Source of the DNA: Candidula unifasciata
Taxonomy: Eukaryota > Mollusca > Gastropoda > Stylommatophora > Geomitridae
Length of the DNA stretch: 64,000 nt
Assembly (NCBI GenBank): GCA_905116865.2
Contig: CAJHNH020006913.1
Coordinates: 260,001-324,000, forward strand
Direction of reading: 5' to 3'
The position numbers and the translations under genes were made by a program. The notes below the pieces were generated by a model. That model made no database searches, was not told where the DNA came from, and saw only the letters and a program-made list of their open reading frames with translations. How positions within the stretch are numbered: the first letter of the stretch is position 1; each line of letters opens with the position of its first letter. Below, one piece after another: positions 1-11,629 of the stretch.

Positions 1-300
1 GATTATTTTATATTCCCAAAATTAAAGTTACCATTGAAAGAACGTTTTTTTAACGATATTGATGACATAACATTGACTTTAAGGGTCGTAACAACAGAAG
101 AACTACAGAAGTGGTTCCAGTGTTTGTTAGATCGTTTCACTTGCAGTATCAATGCACAAGAGGCTTACATTGAATAAAATACATTTCTTGCTACTATTAT
201 GGCTTTGGAGTCGACCCAGCTTCAACAAACTAACTGAAACGCACAGGTGTCATAGGAGGGAATCAATCAACTTACCTCATTATGAAGTGTTCTAAGAGCG

Positions 301-335
301 CGCGCGCGCACACGCACGCACTCAAACACACACAG

Positions 336-367
<32 letters not shown>
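301..367. repeat. CG/CA dinucleotide microsatellite
   Basis: An alternating purine-pyrimidine tract that runs from CG repeats into a long CA repeat. Bases 1-300 upstream contain no recognisable gene or repeat. Confidence 0.9.
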
Positions 368-369
<2 letters not shown>

Positions 370-374
370 AGGCG

Positions 375-500
375 TATTGGGTAGACAGATCTAGACCTAC
401 ATGTCATAGATCAATCGGCACTTGGTGGTTGATGCAGTCAACGCCACCCCGGTCGCCTTTACTTCCCAGCACTTTTCCTGGTACCCATTCTAGGCTGCAT
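375..500 (-). mobile_element. SINE family S1, 3' part
   Basis: On the minus strand this stretch repeats the body of the SINEs at 48880-49130 and 49918-50185: a GGGTACCAGG block, then GGGAAGTAAAGGCG, a CACCAAGTGC block and finally TAGGTCTAGA followed by CCCAATACGCCT. The tRNA-like head is missing, so it is a 5'-truncated copy. It abuts the foldback element that begins near 541. Confidence 0.6.
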
Positions 501-540
501 CGATCTCAGAGCCAGGGTTATTGTCAAAGGAAACAAAATC

Positions 541-893
541 GGGCTATCCTCCGAATAGCAGCCACATATTATGGCAGCCAAAAATACACCCTGACAGGGC
601 CTCAGTTACATTTGAATTTCGGACTTCCGGCGACTTAAATTGCAGACTTTCGATCGACTATACCGCCACCGCCGAGAGTATCTAAACTAGATGGCTGGGA
701 CTCACGAGCAGCAGCTTCCGCATCTCCTGCAGCTGTACTCGTGAGCCACAGCAATCTAGTTTCGCCTCGCGTAGCGTCGCGGGAGATACCTCTCCACGGT
801 GGCGGTATAGTCGCCGGAATTTCCCAATTTACATGTGACTGAGGCCCTGTTTTTGGCCGCCATAATATGTGGCTGTTATTCAGACGATAGCCC
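541..893. mobile_element. foldback MITE with nested inverted repeats
   Basis: The two ends are long imperfect inverted repeats: GGGCTATC at 541 pairs with GATAGCCC at 886-893, and the match continues inward through CAGCCACATATTATGG and GGGCCTCAGT for nearly 100 bp. A second inverted pair lies inside (CGACTATACCGCCACCG at 654-670 against its complement at 797-813), and a third at the core (CTCACGAG / CTCGTGAG at 701-745). The whole unit could fold into one hairpin. It has no coding capacity, so it is probably a nonautonomous DNA transposon of unknown superfamily. No target duplication was resolved. Confidence 0.75.
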
Positions 894-970
894 AAAATCG
901 ACTCTATTTGGACCCACGACCTTAGAGCTAAAACAAATTAGTCGAAATAATTTGAGTATATGTGATCCAT

Positions 971-992
971 GGGGGGGGGGGGGGGGGGGGGG
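971..992. repeat. 22-bp G homopolymer
   Basis: An uninterrupted G run, the first of four long G or C runs in the window. Confidence 0.95.
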
Positions 993-1139
993 AGGTTGTG
1001 AGGAGGTAATAGAGGGGGCGTGTCAGAATACACTAGAAAAGAAGTGTAAGTTAGTTGCATATCATTAACATGCTGTTGCAAAACCAACCCCTGCATTTAT
1101 TGGCTGTTGTTGTTTTTCTAGGGACATATTAGGTTTGGT

Positions 1140-1290
1140 CGTTTGCCATTGCTTTCTTTACGGTCAGCTTTCGGTACCACTGTCGAAACCAGCGCAAGAC
1201 AAATCGTCCACAGCAGGGATCGAACCTGGCACCCCGGTATTATTAAGCGCATTCGCAACGTTTAAGCCACAAACGCCGCCCTAAGAGTAG
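1140..1290 (-). mobile_element. tRNA-derived SINE (family S4)
   Basis: On the minus strand it starts with a tRNA-like head carrying a perfect RNA polymerase III B box, GGTTCGATCCC, at 1216-1226. The head is followed by CTTGCGCTGG, a GACAGTGGTA block and AATGGCAAAC. A diverged copy in the other orientation lies at 49690-49860. It is a SINE rather than a functional tRNA: the cloverleaf is imperfect and the non-tRNA body is conserved between the copies. Confidence 0.65.
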
Positions 1291-1296
1291 AAGAGG

Positions 1297-1815
1297 CAGT
1301 GTTGCCACTTTTCTTTGACAAAAAACATCCAAAGCGGAGTCGAAAATATCTAAAAACATCTAAATTTGCAAGGAAAACATCTGGAAAAAACATCTAAATG
1401 GAAAGAGTCACAAATTACATAGCAATTGATATGACTTACCCTAAAGAATCATGTCATCATCTTTACTGAAGTCTGCCTTACAAAATCCATAGGATAAACT
1501 TAGCTTGGATGATAAAGTTGAAGCTTCAGATCCAAAATGACTCTGATATGCTTTAGCTGTTCCAATTTCTTTTAATACCCAATCAGGAAGCTAAAAAGTG
1601 GAATAGCCTTTTCCTACTCTTATCAGGCCAAATTTTATTGTCAAGATAGCATTTAAGAGGTCAAAGTTCATTTTGTTTCTTAGGTTAGATTTGATAAATT
1701 TACTCCAAATAAAAACGTCTAGAAAAACATCTACCATCTAAACGTCAAAAACGCCATCTAAATGCAAGAAAAAAGATCTAAATCTGGATGTAAAACATCC
1801 AAAGTGGCAACACTG
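1297..1815. mobile_element. hAT-type nonautonomous DNA transposon with 8-bp TSD
   Basis: The element starts with CAGTGTTGCCACTTTT and ends with the inverse AAAGTGGCAACACTG. Both sides carry the identical 8-bp sequence AGAAGAGG (1289-1296 and 1816-1823). An 8-bp duplication and a CAGTG-type terminus are hallmarks of the hAT superfamily. The 519-bp interior is A+T-rich with recurring ACATCTAAA motifs and no transposase, so it is a MITE-like deletion derivative that must have been moved by a transposase encoded elsewhere. Confidence 0.92.
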
Positions 1816-2080
1816 AGAAGAGGGATGATAAATGGTACTGCCTCTCTTCATAAAAGCGGCGCCGCCACAAGAATTAAGACGCAACACATACGATGCAGTA
1901 AAAAACGATACATTACTGACGAACATAAACGTCTGCAGATGTGTGTGTTTTCCCGTCATGCGATTTGCGCACGTTTGTGGATTGCTGCAAGACGGCCGCA
2001 TGTGCAGACAGCGTGTGACACACTTAACTCCCGGCTCACCATCACTTGACCCGGCCAACCACAGTCTGCAGCAACATGGC

Positions 2081-2110
2081 GGGGGGGGGGGGGGGGGGTG
2101 GGAGGGGGGG
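2081..2110. repeat. G-rich homopolymer tract
   Basis: Eighteen Gs followed by a broken G run. Bases 1824-2250 around it contain no gene that I recognise. Confidence 0.9.
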
Positions 2111-2254
2111 CATTCAAACGAACAATGTTTGTGGCAATAGTTTGCACTACCTGAGTTATCTGTCACCGTTGGGAGTGCTATTTATAGGTAACTTGTTGCG
2201 GAAATAGATCGTTTCAGATTCTATATCAACGTTTGGTACCGAATATGCAAGCCT

Positions 2255-2300
2255 GCGCGCGCGCACACACACATATACACACACACTCACACACACACAT
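2255..2300. repeat. CG/CA microsatellite
   Basis: A short GCGCGC tract leads into CA repeats. The region from 2300 to 2650 has no recognised feature. Confidence 0.85.
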
Positions 2301-2650
2301 AATTTTTCTGAACACGGGCGGGTCTTGATAGTCACCCTTTTTTTTTTGCAGTGTTTTCTGTCATTTTATGCTCTTTATTGGTTAACATTTTTGGTAAGGG
2401 TAGTTGGCAGTTGCTTGCGTGTATTCAAATAAAACTATGTAAACATACTGTGATATTTCACTTTTTTCTTTTCATCCTGTGCCAGCAGTGACATTAGTTG
2501 CTTTCTACATGACCCATTCATGATATTCGCATTTAAACATAGAAACCCCTCAGATTGTCACTGCCTGCTCCTACCCCTCCCTAAAAGAGGAGAGGTACGA
2601 TCGCCATCAACATAGGCTGCCTGTCCCTTGTCTCCTCATAGCGCAATTTA

Positions 2651-2704
2651 ACACAATCGCTAATCAAGGAACACAATCGCTAATCAAGGAACACAATCGC
2701 TAAT
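2651..2704. repeat. 20-bp direct repeat and left target duplication of LINE-A
   Basis: The unit AATCGCTAATCAAGGAACAC occurs twice and a third copy is broken at the start of the LINE. AATCGCTAATCAAGG recurs at 4854-4868, immediately after the LINE's 3' tail, so the block contains the target-site duplication of the insertion. Confidence 0.75.
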
Positions 2705-4853
2705 CGCTGATTTGAAAAGCGTGGCAAAGGAATTCAATATCAGCATCCAGAGTGGCCAGATACAAGAGGAATGGCTCCATAGTTATTTGTACCCACTACC
2801 AAAGCCTAATAAAGACCACTCAAAGATCTGCGGCTACAGAATCATCTCGATGCAGAATACTGTTGGCAAACTTTTGGAAAAAATTGTCGCACAAAGATTG
2901 ACCACCTACTTGGAACTACATGATAAGTTCCCATCAACACTTGGAGGGTACAGGTTGAAGAAAGAGACATGGTTCAATGCTGCTGTTTTCGCCTACGATG
3001 TGTACGAGGGATTTCAGATTAAAGAAGAGACATGTGCGGCAGTGTTGGACTCAGAAGATGCCTACAATAAAGTACCATACGAATATTTAATGCAATTACT
3101 GCTTAAACTAGAAGTCAATCCTATTCTGATCCGCTGGATTGCTGCGGTCCTGTTCCAGAGAAAGATTGTACTAAGATGTGGTAGCTGGTCCTCAGAACCG
3201 CAAACGATATGTCCAGGCTTGCCACAGGGATCACCGCTATCACCAGTCTTATTCAACGTTTATACGGTGATGATCACTGAGCAGCAGTTGAATGGAAAGG
3301 GAAGGACTTTGTCATTTGCTGATGACATTTTGATTATAGACGAGGGCGTGATAGACAGGAGATCGCCAGCACAATGCACAAAGAACTCGATCGAATTGCC
3401 GCCTGGTGTGATGGTTCCAATGCCTATGTCAATCCTTCGAAGGCATCAGTGTCATGGTTCTCTTTGAACAATCACATTGTCAAGTCGGACTTACCAGAAG
3501 TGAAAATGCGTGATAATATATTGATCAGAACCAACGTTATGACGTTTCTCGGGGTGAGGTTCGATCGCAGCTTGTCATTCAGGGAACACGTTGACCATGT
3601 GATAACAAAAGCACGCAAAGGTCTATCTGCAATGAGGATTATGGCTGCTTTTCAATATCGAGCAAAGACTACTAATACTTCTATTCTACGGTCTGGTCCT
3701 TTCACCCATTGAATACGCTCTGGCCATCCTCACTGTCAGTGCTACCCAGATTGAAAGACTCGAAAAGGTGCAAAATGAAGCCATGCGCATTATTTTGGGA
3801 TGTACAAGAGACACATCCTGTGAAGCAATGAGGTATCTACTTGACTTTCCAACAATGAACCAAAGGATCAGAATGTGGAGGGCTCGGGCATACCTCAAAA
3901 TATGTGCTGATAAGAAACACCCACTGCATCAAGCGCTTTTTAGTCAAAAGGGCGACAGAATGAAGAGGGGAAAATCGTGGCTAGGTCGGGCAGAAGATGT
4001 TATTAGGCAAATATGCAGCCTAACCGACATCATACCTGGTGCAGAATGGATACCTGTGCCTCAGGCGTTTATTTGTACATTTTCCTGTATTGTCACACTC
4101 AACAGGCGATGTAGAGAAGAGAATCCTGTTGCTGTTAATGCAGAGGTCAACGCTCTCATCGGTGAAAATTCAGACGAAGCAGATGCACTAATCTACACAG
4201 ACGGATCCGTCATACGCCAAAGAAGAAGCGCATGGGCATTTACAGCACGCTCAGCGGGCAGAACAGTCAAAGAAGCCAACGGTGCCTTCTCCATGACAAC
4301 CAGCAGCATGACGATGGAGGTGATGGCAGTGACGCAAGCGTTTGCCTGGCTTGAAACACAAAAATACACCCGCATATGTATACTCAGTGATTCAATGAGT
4401 ATGATCCGGAGGGTTCAGGCAGGTTCAGTGCGAAGACAATGGCTTGAATCATTACAGAAGTCCACTGTGCGTGGAGTCACCTTTATTTTTGTTCCGGGAT
4501 ACGCAGGCGTCGATGGAAATGAAAGAGCTGACAGGTTGGCTGGATCCGCTATCACTACCGACGGTCGGCCTATGGATCATGCTGATATTATCAATGCCCT
4601 CAGAGAAATGGGAAGGATAGAGGACTTTGGTGGCAGTGAATCCACATCACTCGCCAGAATGGCAGACTTGGGAATTAAGATCGGCACAGCAAAAAACGAG
4701 ACGCACACCGGACACGTCAGAAGACTTGTTAATCAACATAGAACTGGTACTATTAGCCATCGGACGTTGGGGTTCATACTGAGGGGAGGATCTGAGCACC
4801 TATGGACATGTCCGGAGTGCAATGACGATAACCCAACTAACTAACTAACTAAC
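2705..4853 (+). mobile_element. LINE-A: I-superfamily-like retrotransposon, 5'-truncated, frameshifted
   Basis: The coding sequence runs through three overlapping or adjacent frames (2712-3467, 3374-3712, 3768-4844), so it is inactivated by frameshifts. The first frames hold a reverse transcriptase with the block LPQGSPLSPVLFN and the catalytic box FADD near residue 203. Block A reads LDSEDAYNKV, so an acidic residue that this family normally keeps may be changed nearby. The last frame holds an RNase H domain (IYTDGS, then a conserved SDSMSMI block and GVDGNERADRLAG) and a C-terminal CPEC zinc-knuckle-like end. RNase H behind RT is the order seen in the I superfamily. The apurinic endonuclease half is missing. 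The 3' end is a short (AACT)n tail followed by the right target duplication, so this is a bona fide insertion that arrived truncated. Related copies lie at 12056-14400 and 25660-26975. Confidence 0.9.
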
Positions 4854-4859
4854 TAATCG

Positions 4860-5050
4860 CTAATCAAGGCACCCGAAGTCGGAGTACATCTGCCGGAGAG
4901 GCGGGGAACGAGTACTGCAAACAAATAAGCCAGTAAAACGGATGTACACGCAAAACTCAGGTCAAGGTAAAAGCCAAAAGTCCATTTTGGACGAACAACC
5001 GTGACTTACCGCCGGAATTCACAGCCGGTGAACAAGAAGAAGAAGAACAA
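4860..5050 (+). mobile_element. SINE family S3 with GAA tail
   Basis: It shares an ordered set of blocks with 34440-34620 and, inverted, with 44600-44870: GGAGAGGC..GGAAC, ACAAATAA, GATGTACACGCAAAACTC and GGACGAACAACC, ending in a (GAA)n tail. The length, the tail and the dispersal indicate a short interspersed element. No pol III boxes were recognised in this copy. Confidence 0.55.
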
Positions 5051-5051
5051 G

Positions 5052-5257
5052 GCACCCGGAGGTAGGAACTCGTGTCGCGCGATTTGAGTTCAAGTCTTAC
5101 TTGGGTCGCACAATTAGTGACTCGACTGGCAGTTTTGTCCAGAGATTCCGGACTGGACTCGCGACCTGTAGTTGTGACGACTCAGCACGATTCAGTCTTT
5201 GCGGCCGGCCACTGAGAGGTTCGGTGTTTAAAAATGAATAATAATAATAATAAAATA
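5052..5257 (+). mobile_element. probable tRNA-derived SINE with AAT tail
   Basis: A G+C-rich unit with a B-box-like GAGTTCAAGTC near the front, ending in (AAT)n at about 5235-5255. The compact size and simple-sequence tail suggest a SINE. It occurs only once in the window, so the call is tentative. Confidence 0.35.
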
Positions 5258-5399
5258 ATCAAACAACTTTTCAGTTTTCTGCTAATTTTGTTTTTAAAAA
5301 TGCCAGTACTTTCAATATGCACATGTATGCATTTAATTCGGTTATTTACATAAATAATTAAAATCTAATAATTGTTAGCTTTTTTTTTTCTTTCTAGAA

Positions 5400-5852
5400 A
5401 AAAAAAGTATACTATGCCCTTCAACATCTGCTAAAGTCAGTTTCGCAACGCCAAGATCAAAATATATATGAAACGTTGAAAAGACCGGTCGTTTTCTATG
5501 GCTCTGAAACTTGGAGCACAACTAAAAGAGATAAAGCCTTATTACAGGTTTTCGAAAACATAGTCTAAGGGCCGAATCTTTGGACCATCAAAGATGCAAA
5601 CAGCGGTGAATGTTGAGCGAGAAGCAACAACGGAATTCATAATTTGTTTAAACCACTACTGATCACTGGTATCGTGAGAGCTAATAGACTGAAACGGTTG
5701 GAGCATATTGAAAGAATGTCAGATGACAGAGAAGTAAAAACTGTATACACCAGGGAGATGAATAGTCGTAAACCACGAGGCAAACCAAAAAGACGACGGA
5801 GAGATAATATTCAGACAGACCTGCAAACACTTGGTGTCACCAACTAGAAAAA
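5400..5852 (+). mobile_element. LINE-E 3' end (non-LTR retrotransposon C-terminus)
   Basis: The reading frames here match those at 14580-15110: a VVFYGSETW block, then IVRANRLKRLEHIERMSD, PRGKPKRRRRDN and DLQTLG. This is the C-terminal thumb-like end common to many LINE polymerases (YGSETW ... W.GH..RM ... GRP..RW.D). Stops and frameshifts break it up and only the 3' end remains. It runs directly into the large TGTA array. Bases 5258-5400 are A+T-rich and unassigned. Confidence 0.75.
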
Positions 5853-5880
5853 AAAGCCAACCATAGAGATGAATGGAGGC

Positions 5881-5883
5881 GTA

Positions 5884-5940
<57 letters not shown>

Positions 5941-6355
5941 GTCTGTGCGTGTGTGTGTGCGTGCGTGCGTGTGTACGTGTGTACGTGCGTGCGTGCGTGC
6001 GTATGTATGTATGTATGTATGTATGTATGTATGTCTGTATGTATGTATGTATGTATGTATGTATGTATTGTAGGTTGTACCAATGTATGTAAGTATGGGT
6101 CGATGTATGTATGTATGTATGTATGTATGTAATGTACTGTGTGTATGTGTGCCCTGTGGGTGTGTGTGGTGTGTGTGTAATGTGTGTATGTGTGTATGTG
6201 TGTCTGTATGTGTGTGTTATGCATGGGTGTTGTGTATGTATGTATGTATGTATGTATGTATGTATGTATGGATGTATGTATGTATGTATGTATGTATGTA
6301 TGTATGTATGTATGTATGTATGTATGTTATGTATGTATGTATGTATGTATGTATG

Positions 6356-6386
<31 letters not shown>

Positions 6387-8445
6387 TGTCTATGTATGTA
6401 TGTATGTTTATGTATGTATGTATGTATGTATGTATGATGTATGTATGTATGTATGTATGTATGTATGTATGTATGTATGTTTATGTATGTATGTATGTAT
6501 GTGTGTATGTATGTATGTATGTATGTATGTATGTATGTATGTATGTATGTATGTATGTTAAGTTATGTAGTGTATGTATGTATGTATGTATGTATGTATG
6601 TATGTATGTATGTATGTATGTATGTATGTATGTATGTATGTATGTATGTATGTATGTATGTATGTATGTATGATGTATGTATGTATGTAGTATTTTGTAT
6701 GTATGTATGTATGTATGTATGTATGTATGTATGTATGTATGTATGTATGTATGTATGTATGTATTTATGTATGTTATGTATGTATGTGATGTATGTATGT
6801 ATGATGTATGTATGTATGTATGTATGTATTGTATGTATGTATGTATGTATGTATGTATGTATGGATGTGTATGTATGTATGTATGTATGTATGTATGTAT
6901 GTATGTATGTATGTATGTATGTATGTATGTATGTATGTATGTATGTATGTATGTATGTATGTATGTAGGTATTGGATTATGTATGTGATGTATGTATGTA
7001 TGTATGTATGTATGTATGTATGTATGTATGTATGTATGTATGTATGTATGTATGTATTGTATGTATGTATGTATGTTTTGTATGTATGTAGGTATGTATG
7101 TAGGTGATGTATGTATGTAATGTATGTATGTATGTATGTATGTATGTATGTATGTAGTATTGTATGTATGTATGTATGTATGTATGTATGTATGTTATAC
7201 GGTATGTATGTAAGTATGATGTATGTATGTATGTATGTATGATGTATTGTATGATATGTATGTATGTTGTATGTATGTATTTGTATGTATTTGTATGTAT
7301 GTATGTATGTAGTATTTATGTATGTTGTATGTAATGTATGTATGTATGTTGTATGTATGTAGTGGCATGTTGTATGTATTTTATGTATTTGTATGTATGT
7401 ATGTATGTTGTATGTATGTATGTATGTTATGTATGTATGTTGTCTGTTACATGTATATGTATGTATGTATGTATTGTGTATGATGTATTTATGTATGTAT
7501 GTATGTATGTATGTATGTGTATTGTATGTACGTATGTATGTATGTATGTTATAGTATGTTGTAGGTATGTAATGATGTATTTTGTATGTATGATGAGTAT
7601 GTATGTATTTATGTATGTATGTTGCATGTTGATGAGTAGGTATGCATTGTATGTACGTAGATGTATGTAGTATGTATGTTGTATGTATGTATGTATGTAT
7701 GTAGATGTATGTATTGATTTATGTATGTTATGTACTGAGTGTAATGTAATGTATGCTACATGATGTATGTCATGTTATGTATGTATGTAGTATGTTATGA
7801 CCAGTGTATGTATGTAGTGTATGTTATGTATTTGTATGTATTGTAGTATGCATGTATGTTTGTAATGTATAGTGTATGTATGTATGTATGTATGTATGTA
7901 TTGTATGTATGTATGTTAGAGTATTATATAAGTATGTATGTATGTATAGTATGGTATGTATGTACGTAATGCTATGTACTGGATGTATGAGGTTATGTAC
8001 TGTTATTTGTTTATTTGTACGATTGTATGTATGTAGTTTTTATGTATGTATGTATGTTATTGTTATGTATCTTATAGTGTATTAGTATTTGTATTTGTTT
8101 GTATGCTTTAGTATTGTTATTTACGTATTTTTTGTTTATGTAATTTTGGTCTGTCTGTCTGTTATGTATGTGTATGTATCTATGGTAGTATGTATGATAT
8201 GTATGTATGTGTATATGTTATTGTATGTTTATGTATTATTGTATGTGAGTTTATTGTTTTATTTTGTTTATGGAATGTATTTGTTTTCTATTTTTGTTTG
8301 TATGTCATTGTTTTATGTATGTATGTATGTAGTGTATGTTATGTATTTTTATGTATGTAATCTTGTAGGTTTGTTATGTACGTCATTCTGTTATGGTATT
8401 GTGTATGTATGAAGTATTGTGTACGTATGTATGTTATGATGTATT
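5881..8445. repeat. 2.6-kb tetranucleotide array, TGTC passing into TGTA
   Basis: It begins with about 14 copies of TGTC, passes through TGTG/TGCG variants, becomes an almost pure TGTA (ATGT) array from about 6000 to 7100, and then decays into an irregular T+G-rich tract to about 8445. All long open frames here (MYVC-type) are repeat artefacts. It may have grown from the 3' tail of the LINE at 5400-5852. Confidence 0.95.
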
Positions 8446-8453
8446 TAAGGTTT

Positions 8454-9370
8454 CAGGAATGGGCGGCAGGGCCGTCGCAATTACTCGCCCCCGCCTCCAA
8501 CCACCTTGTAAGAGATTCAGGACACTGACATGATTTGCATTCACACCAGAAAAGACGTCGTTCATTGACACATATGTCTCCGTGAAGGTCGCAGGCAGGC
8601 CAAAACATCTTCTTGAGGCCTCAGAGATATGGTTTTACACGAAGAAAAGAATGCTTAGAATTAGCCTGGGACAGCCAAAAAGAGCAACCAAGTCACTAGA
8701 TGATACCACGACACACTAGAAAACCTACAGAGAGCTAAAGTGGCCAACATGACGATGGCATCGAGGGTTCTCCAGCGTTACAAAATAAGTACAGCAAGCC
8801 TCGTTGTTAGTGTAAGAATGTGTACCAGAATGGCGGCAGGGCCGTCGCAATTACTCGCCCCCGCCTCCAACCACCTTGTAAGAGATCAGGACACTGACTG
8901 ATTTGCATTCACATCCAGAAGACGTCGTCATTGACACATATGTCTCCGTGAAGGTCGCAGGCAGGCCAAACCATTTCTTGAGGCCTCAGAGATATGGTTT
9001 TACAGAAGAATGCTTAGAATAGCCTGGACAGCCAAAAAGAGCAACCAAGAGGTTTTGAAAGAAGCGGGAGCCCGAAGAAAACTGATCACAGACATCAGAA
9101 GGAGACAGTCATCATTTTTCGGCCATGTTATGAGAATAGGGAAAATAGAACATGTAGTGACCACTGGATAGATATGAGGAAGGAGGGATCGAGGAAGACA
9201 ACAAGAGAAGATTCTTGACAGTCTTGTTGCATGGCATGGAGATGTGTCGGCACACGAACTTATACATGCTGCAGGAGATCGAAATTGTGGAGAGACATGA
9301 TCGCCCACGCCAGTCGACACGGCACCTGATGATGATGATGCCTGTGAAGAGCGGGTGGAGATCGGCATGG
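8454..9370 (+). mobile_element. LINE-F C-terminal fragment, partly duplicated
   Basis: A 230-bp segment beginning GGCGGCAGGGCCGTCGCAAT at 8462 is repeated at 8832, 370 bp away. The second copy leads into a polymerase C-terminus: RIAWTAKKSNQEVLKEAGA, then SSFFGHVMRIGKIEHV, GRRDRGRQQEKILDSL and ELIHAAGDRN. This is the usual 3' region of CR1/L2/RTE-like LINEs. The first copy differs mainly by single-base insertions. Confidence 0.7.
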
Positions 9371-9409
9371 ACATAAAACAATAACAGAGGATAGCGACAC
9401 TTAGGTAGA

Positions 9410-9815
9410 AAGCATTCGAAAGTCACAGTTAACCTCCATCATCTGGATCTACACACTTAGGCACGCAGGAGTAAGTGGCAATGAAAGAGCTGACTAGCTG
9501 GCAAGTAACGCACCAATGCAAACGAGAAAAAGCATGGACAGAACTGGTATCATCAACTCTGTACAGACTAGGTTGGGGGATAACGGCGAATGTCGGAAGC
9601 TAACACGACTGGGTGACCGAGGAGTAAAGCTTGGCGAAGCACGTCTATGACGTCTTCGAGGTAAAGACAGGAGACACTATAACCAACTCCTCGTGTGAAC
9701 AACCAGTAGAGGTACACTGGAGTGGCTGTTGCATCGGAGGACTGAGCACGCATGGGAGTGCCCGGTGTGCAAAGACGTCGACTGTGATAACATCATCAAT
9801 CAGCAAGTCCTTTAC
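9410..9815 (+). mobile_element. LINE-B RNase H tail fragment (I-like)
   Basis: Translated pieces read SSIWIYTLRHAGVSGNERAD, KSMDRTGIINSVQ, RGTLEWLLHRRTEHAWECP and VCKDVDCDN, scattered over different frames by small indels. The same order of blocks occurs on the minus strand at 56430-57420. The piece is the C-terminal half of an RNase H domain plus a CPxC-type terminus. It is degenerate. Confidence 0.7.
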
Positions 9816-10265
9816 AGATCGTCGCTCTCTTCACGGCACGCCTGAAAGTATCCCTTTCCCCAGCCACCTCTCCGGCCCCATGTGCTTTCACTGCCAATGC
9901 ATCTTCAATGTCGTGTATCCATCTTCGCGGTGGTCGACCCCTGCCTCGCCTTCCACAAACGGTACTTTCCATCAGCGTCTTTTTCATGATGCTTGATATG
10001 GCCAAAATACTTCCAACTTTCGGGACAGGATGATGTTTTATGAGCCTATTCTCATTGATGTTCAACTCGTTCAGAATGTCAATTTTTGTCCTCTTACTGA
10101 TCCATCGTTTTCTAAGAATTTTTCCAAAAATTTTAATTCAAAAGCTTCAATCTTTTTCCACGGTGAGTACCAGACTCACAACCGTAAGTTGCCATAGGAA
10201 AAATGATGATCTCAAGATTTTACTTTAACCAATTTACTAGCGCTTCGTCATAGATTCTTCATGCT
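9796..10265 (-). mobile_element. LINE-G C-terminal fragment
   Basis: On the minus strand it encodes KRWISKRTKIDILNELN, a HHPVPKVGSILA block, RRGRGRPPRRWIHDIEDALA and GERDTFRRAVKRAT. The GRP..RW.DDI motif is typical of the end of LINE polymerases. It runs tail to tail into the LINE-B fragment. Confidence 0.65.
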
Positions 10266-10439
10266 GTTTAATCTGTGCATTTCTGATGCAAGTCTGCAAG
10301 CAAATTTGTAATGGGCTCTCCCCCCCCCCTCCTTTCCCCCCTTTTCCCCAAACGTGTATAGAAGTTCTCTTTAACGTATTTATTTACACATTTCACACAT
10401 GTCAACACGGTGGCGACATGATCAATAATAATGAGAAAA

Positions 10440-11625
10440 TATATAACGGATGGAAGGAATACTTTGTGAAAATTGTGAAACTCAACTAAATACTTATCCA
10501 CAGGAAGAGATATTAACATGTAAACCAAATACTGAAGAGCCTGATTCTGAAGAAGTTCTGTGTGTCATAACACAGCTTAAACATAATAAAGCAACTGGTG
10601 CTGATGTTACAAATATAGAGGAATATCACTACAAGATGCTATCGGCGGTTCTGTTAAACAGGCTAAAACCATACGTCAAAAACATATTGGGAGATTACCA
10701 AGTGTGTTTCCAAAAGAACAGATTAACAATAGATCATATATTCATTTTATGTCAAGCAGCAGAGCAAAACTGGGAATACGGAAGAGATGTATTTAATTTT
10801 TTTGTGGATTTTTTTAAAGGCGAATGATAGTAAACACAGAAAGTGTATGGAATGTCATGAAGGAGTATGGAGTACCAAAGAAGTTAATCACCATGACCAG
10901 ATGAATGTCAACAAACATGTCTTATCGTGTTCTATTGCCCTCTCTGAGACAACTATCATATGAAAATAAACACTACGAAGACAGAGACAATGATGATAGG
11001 AAGACATAAAGACAATTTAGAAATTAAATTAAAAAACAACACCCTGAGACAAACAGGCATTTAAGTATTTGGGATCAATTTTTACATCCGACGGAAAACT
11101 GGACAGAGAAATTAGCTCCAGATGTGACAAAGCTAATCAAGTAATGGGTCAATTATCTCCCCTGTTGACAAACAAGCAGATACCTCGGAGTACTAAAGTG
11201 AATCTTATCAGAACAATTTTTTGGCCAACACTATGCTATCAATGCTAAACGTGGAAACTTACATCCTCTAATGAACGTAAAATTGTGACAACAGAGATAA
11301 AATGCATTAGAAGAGCTGCAGGAGTTTCAAGGAAAGACAGAATACTAAATCATGAAATCAGACGAATGCTAGGAATAAAGCCAGTCTTACGGGTCATCAA
11401 AGAACAACAAATAAAGTGGTTTGGACACCTAACAAGAATGCCCTGGTACTATCCACAGCGAGCCACACTAAAACGTTACAACGGGTATAGAGCGAGTGGA
11501 AGACCTCGGAAAAGATGGAGTGATGGCATTAAAAACAGCCTTACAGAAATGAACATCAGTCTTAATGGTGCTCTTGACAGAGCTCATCAACGAACATTAC
11601 ATCTCCTCCCGACACTTCGATGAGG
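10440..11625 (+). mobile_element. LINE-D: RTE/CR1-like polymerase, internally deleted
   Basis: The first part encodes an RT fingers region (VLLNRLKPYVKNILGDYQV, QKNRLTIDHIF, DVFNFFVDF). The sequence then loses frame and jumps to the C-terminal region (FKYLGSIFTSDGKLDREI-like frame at about 11055, CIRRAAGVSRKDRI, IKWFGHLTRMPWYYPQRA, SGRPRKRWSDGIKNSL). The palm with the catalytic YADD box is absent from this stretch but occurs just after the GAA array. The exact clade was not assigned. The element is dead. Confidence 0.75.
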
Positions 11626-11629
11626 TAAA

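Noticed and set aside
1140..1290. Functional tRNA gene
   Set aside because: Only the B box is good; the cloverleaf fails and the body is shared with a second copy, so it is a SINE.
5869..8412. Long open frames such as MYVCMYVC repeats
   Set aside because: They are translations of the TGTC/TGTA array and occur in several frames.
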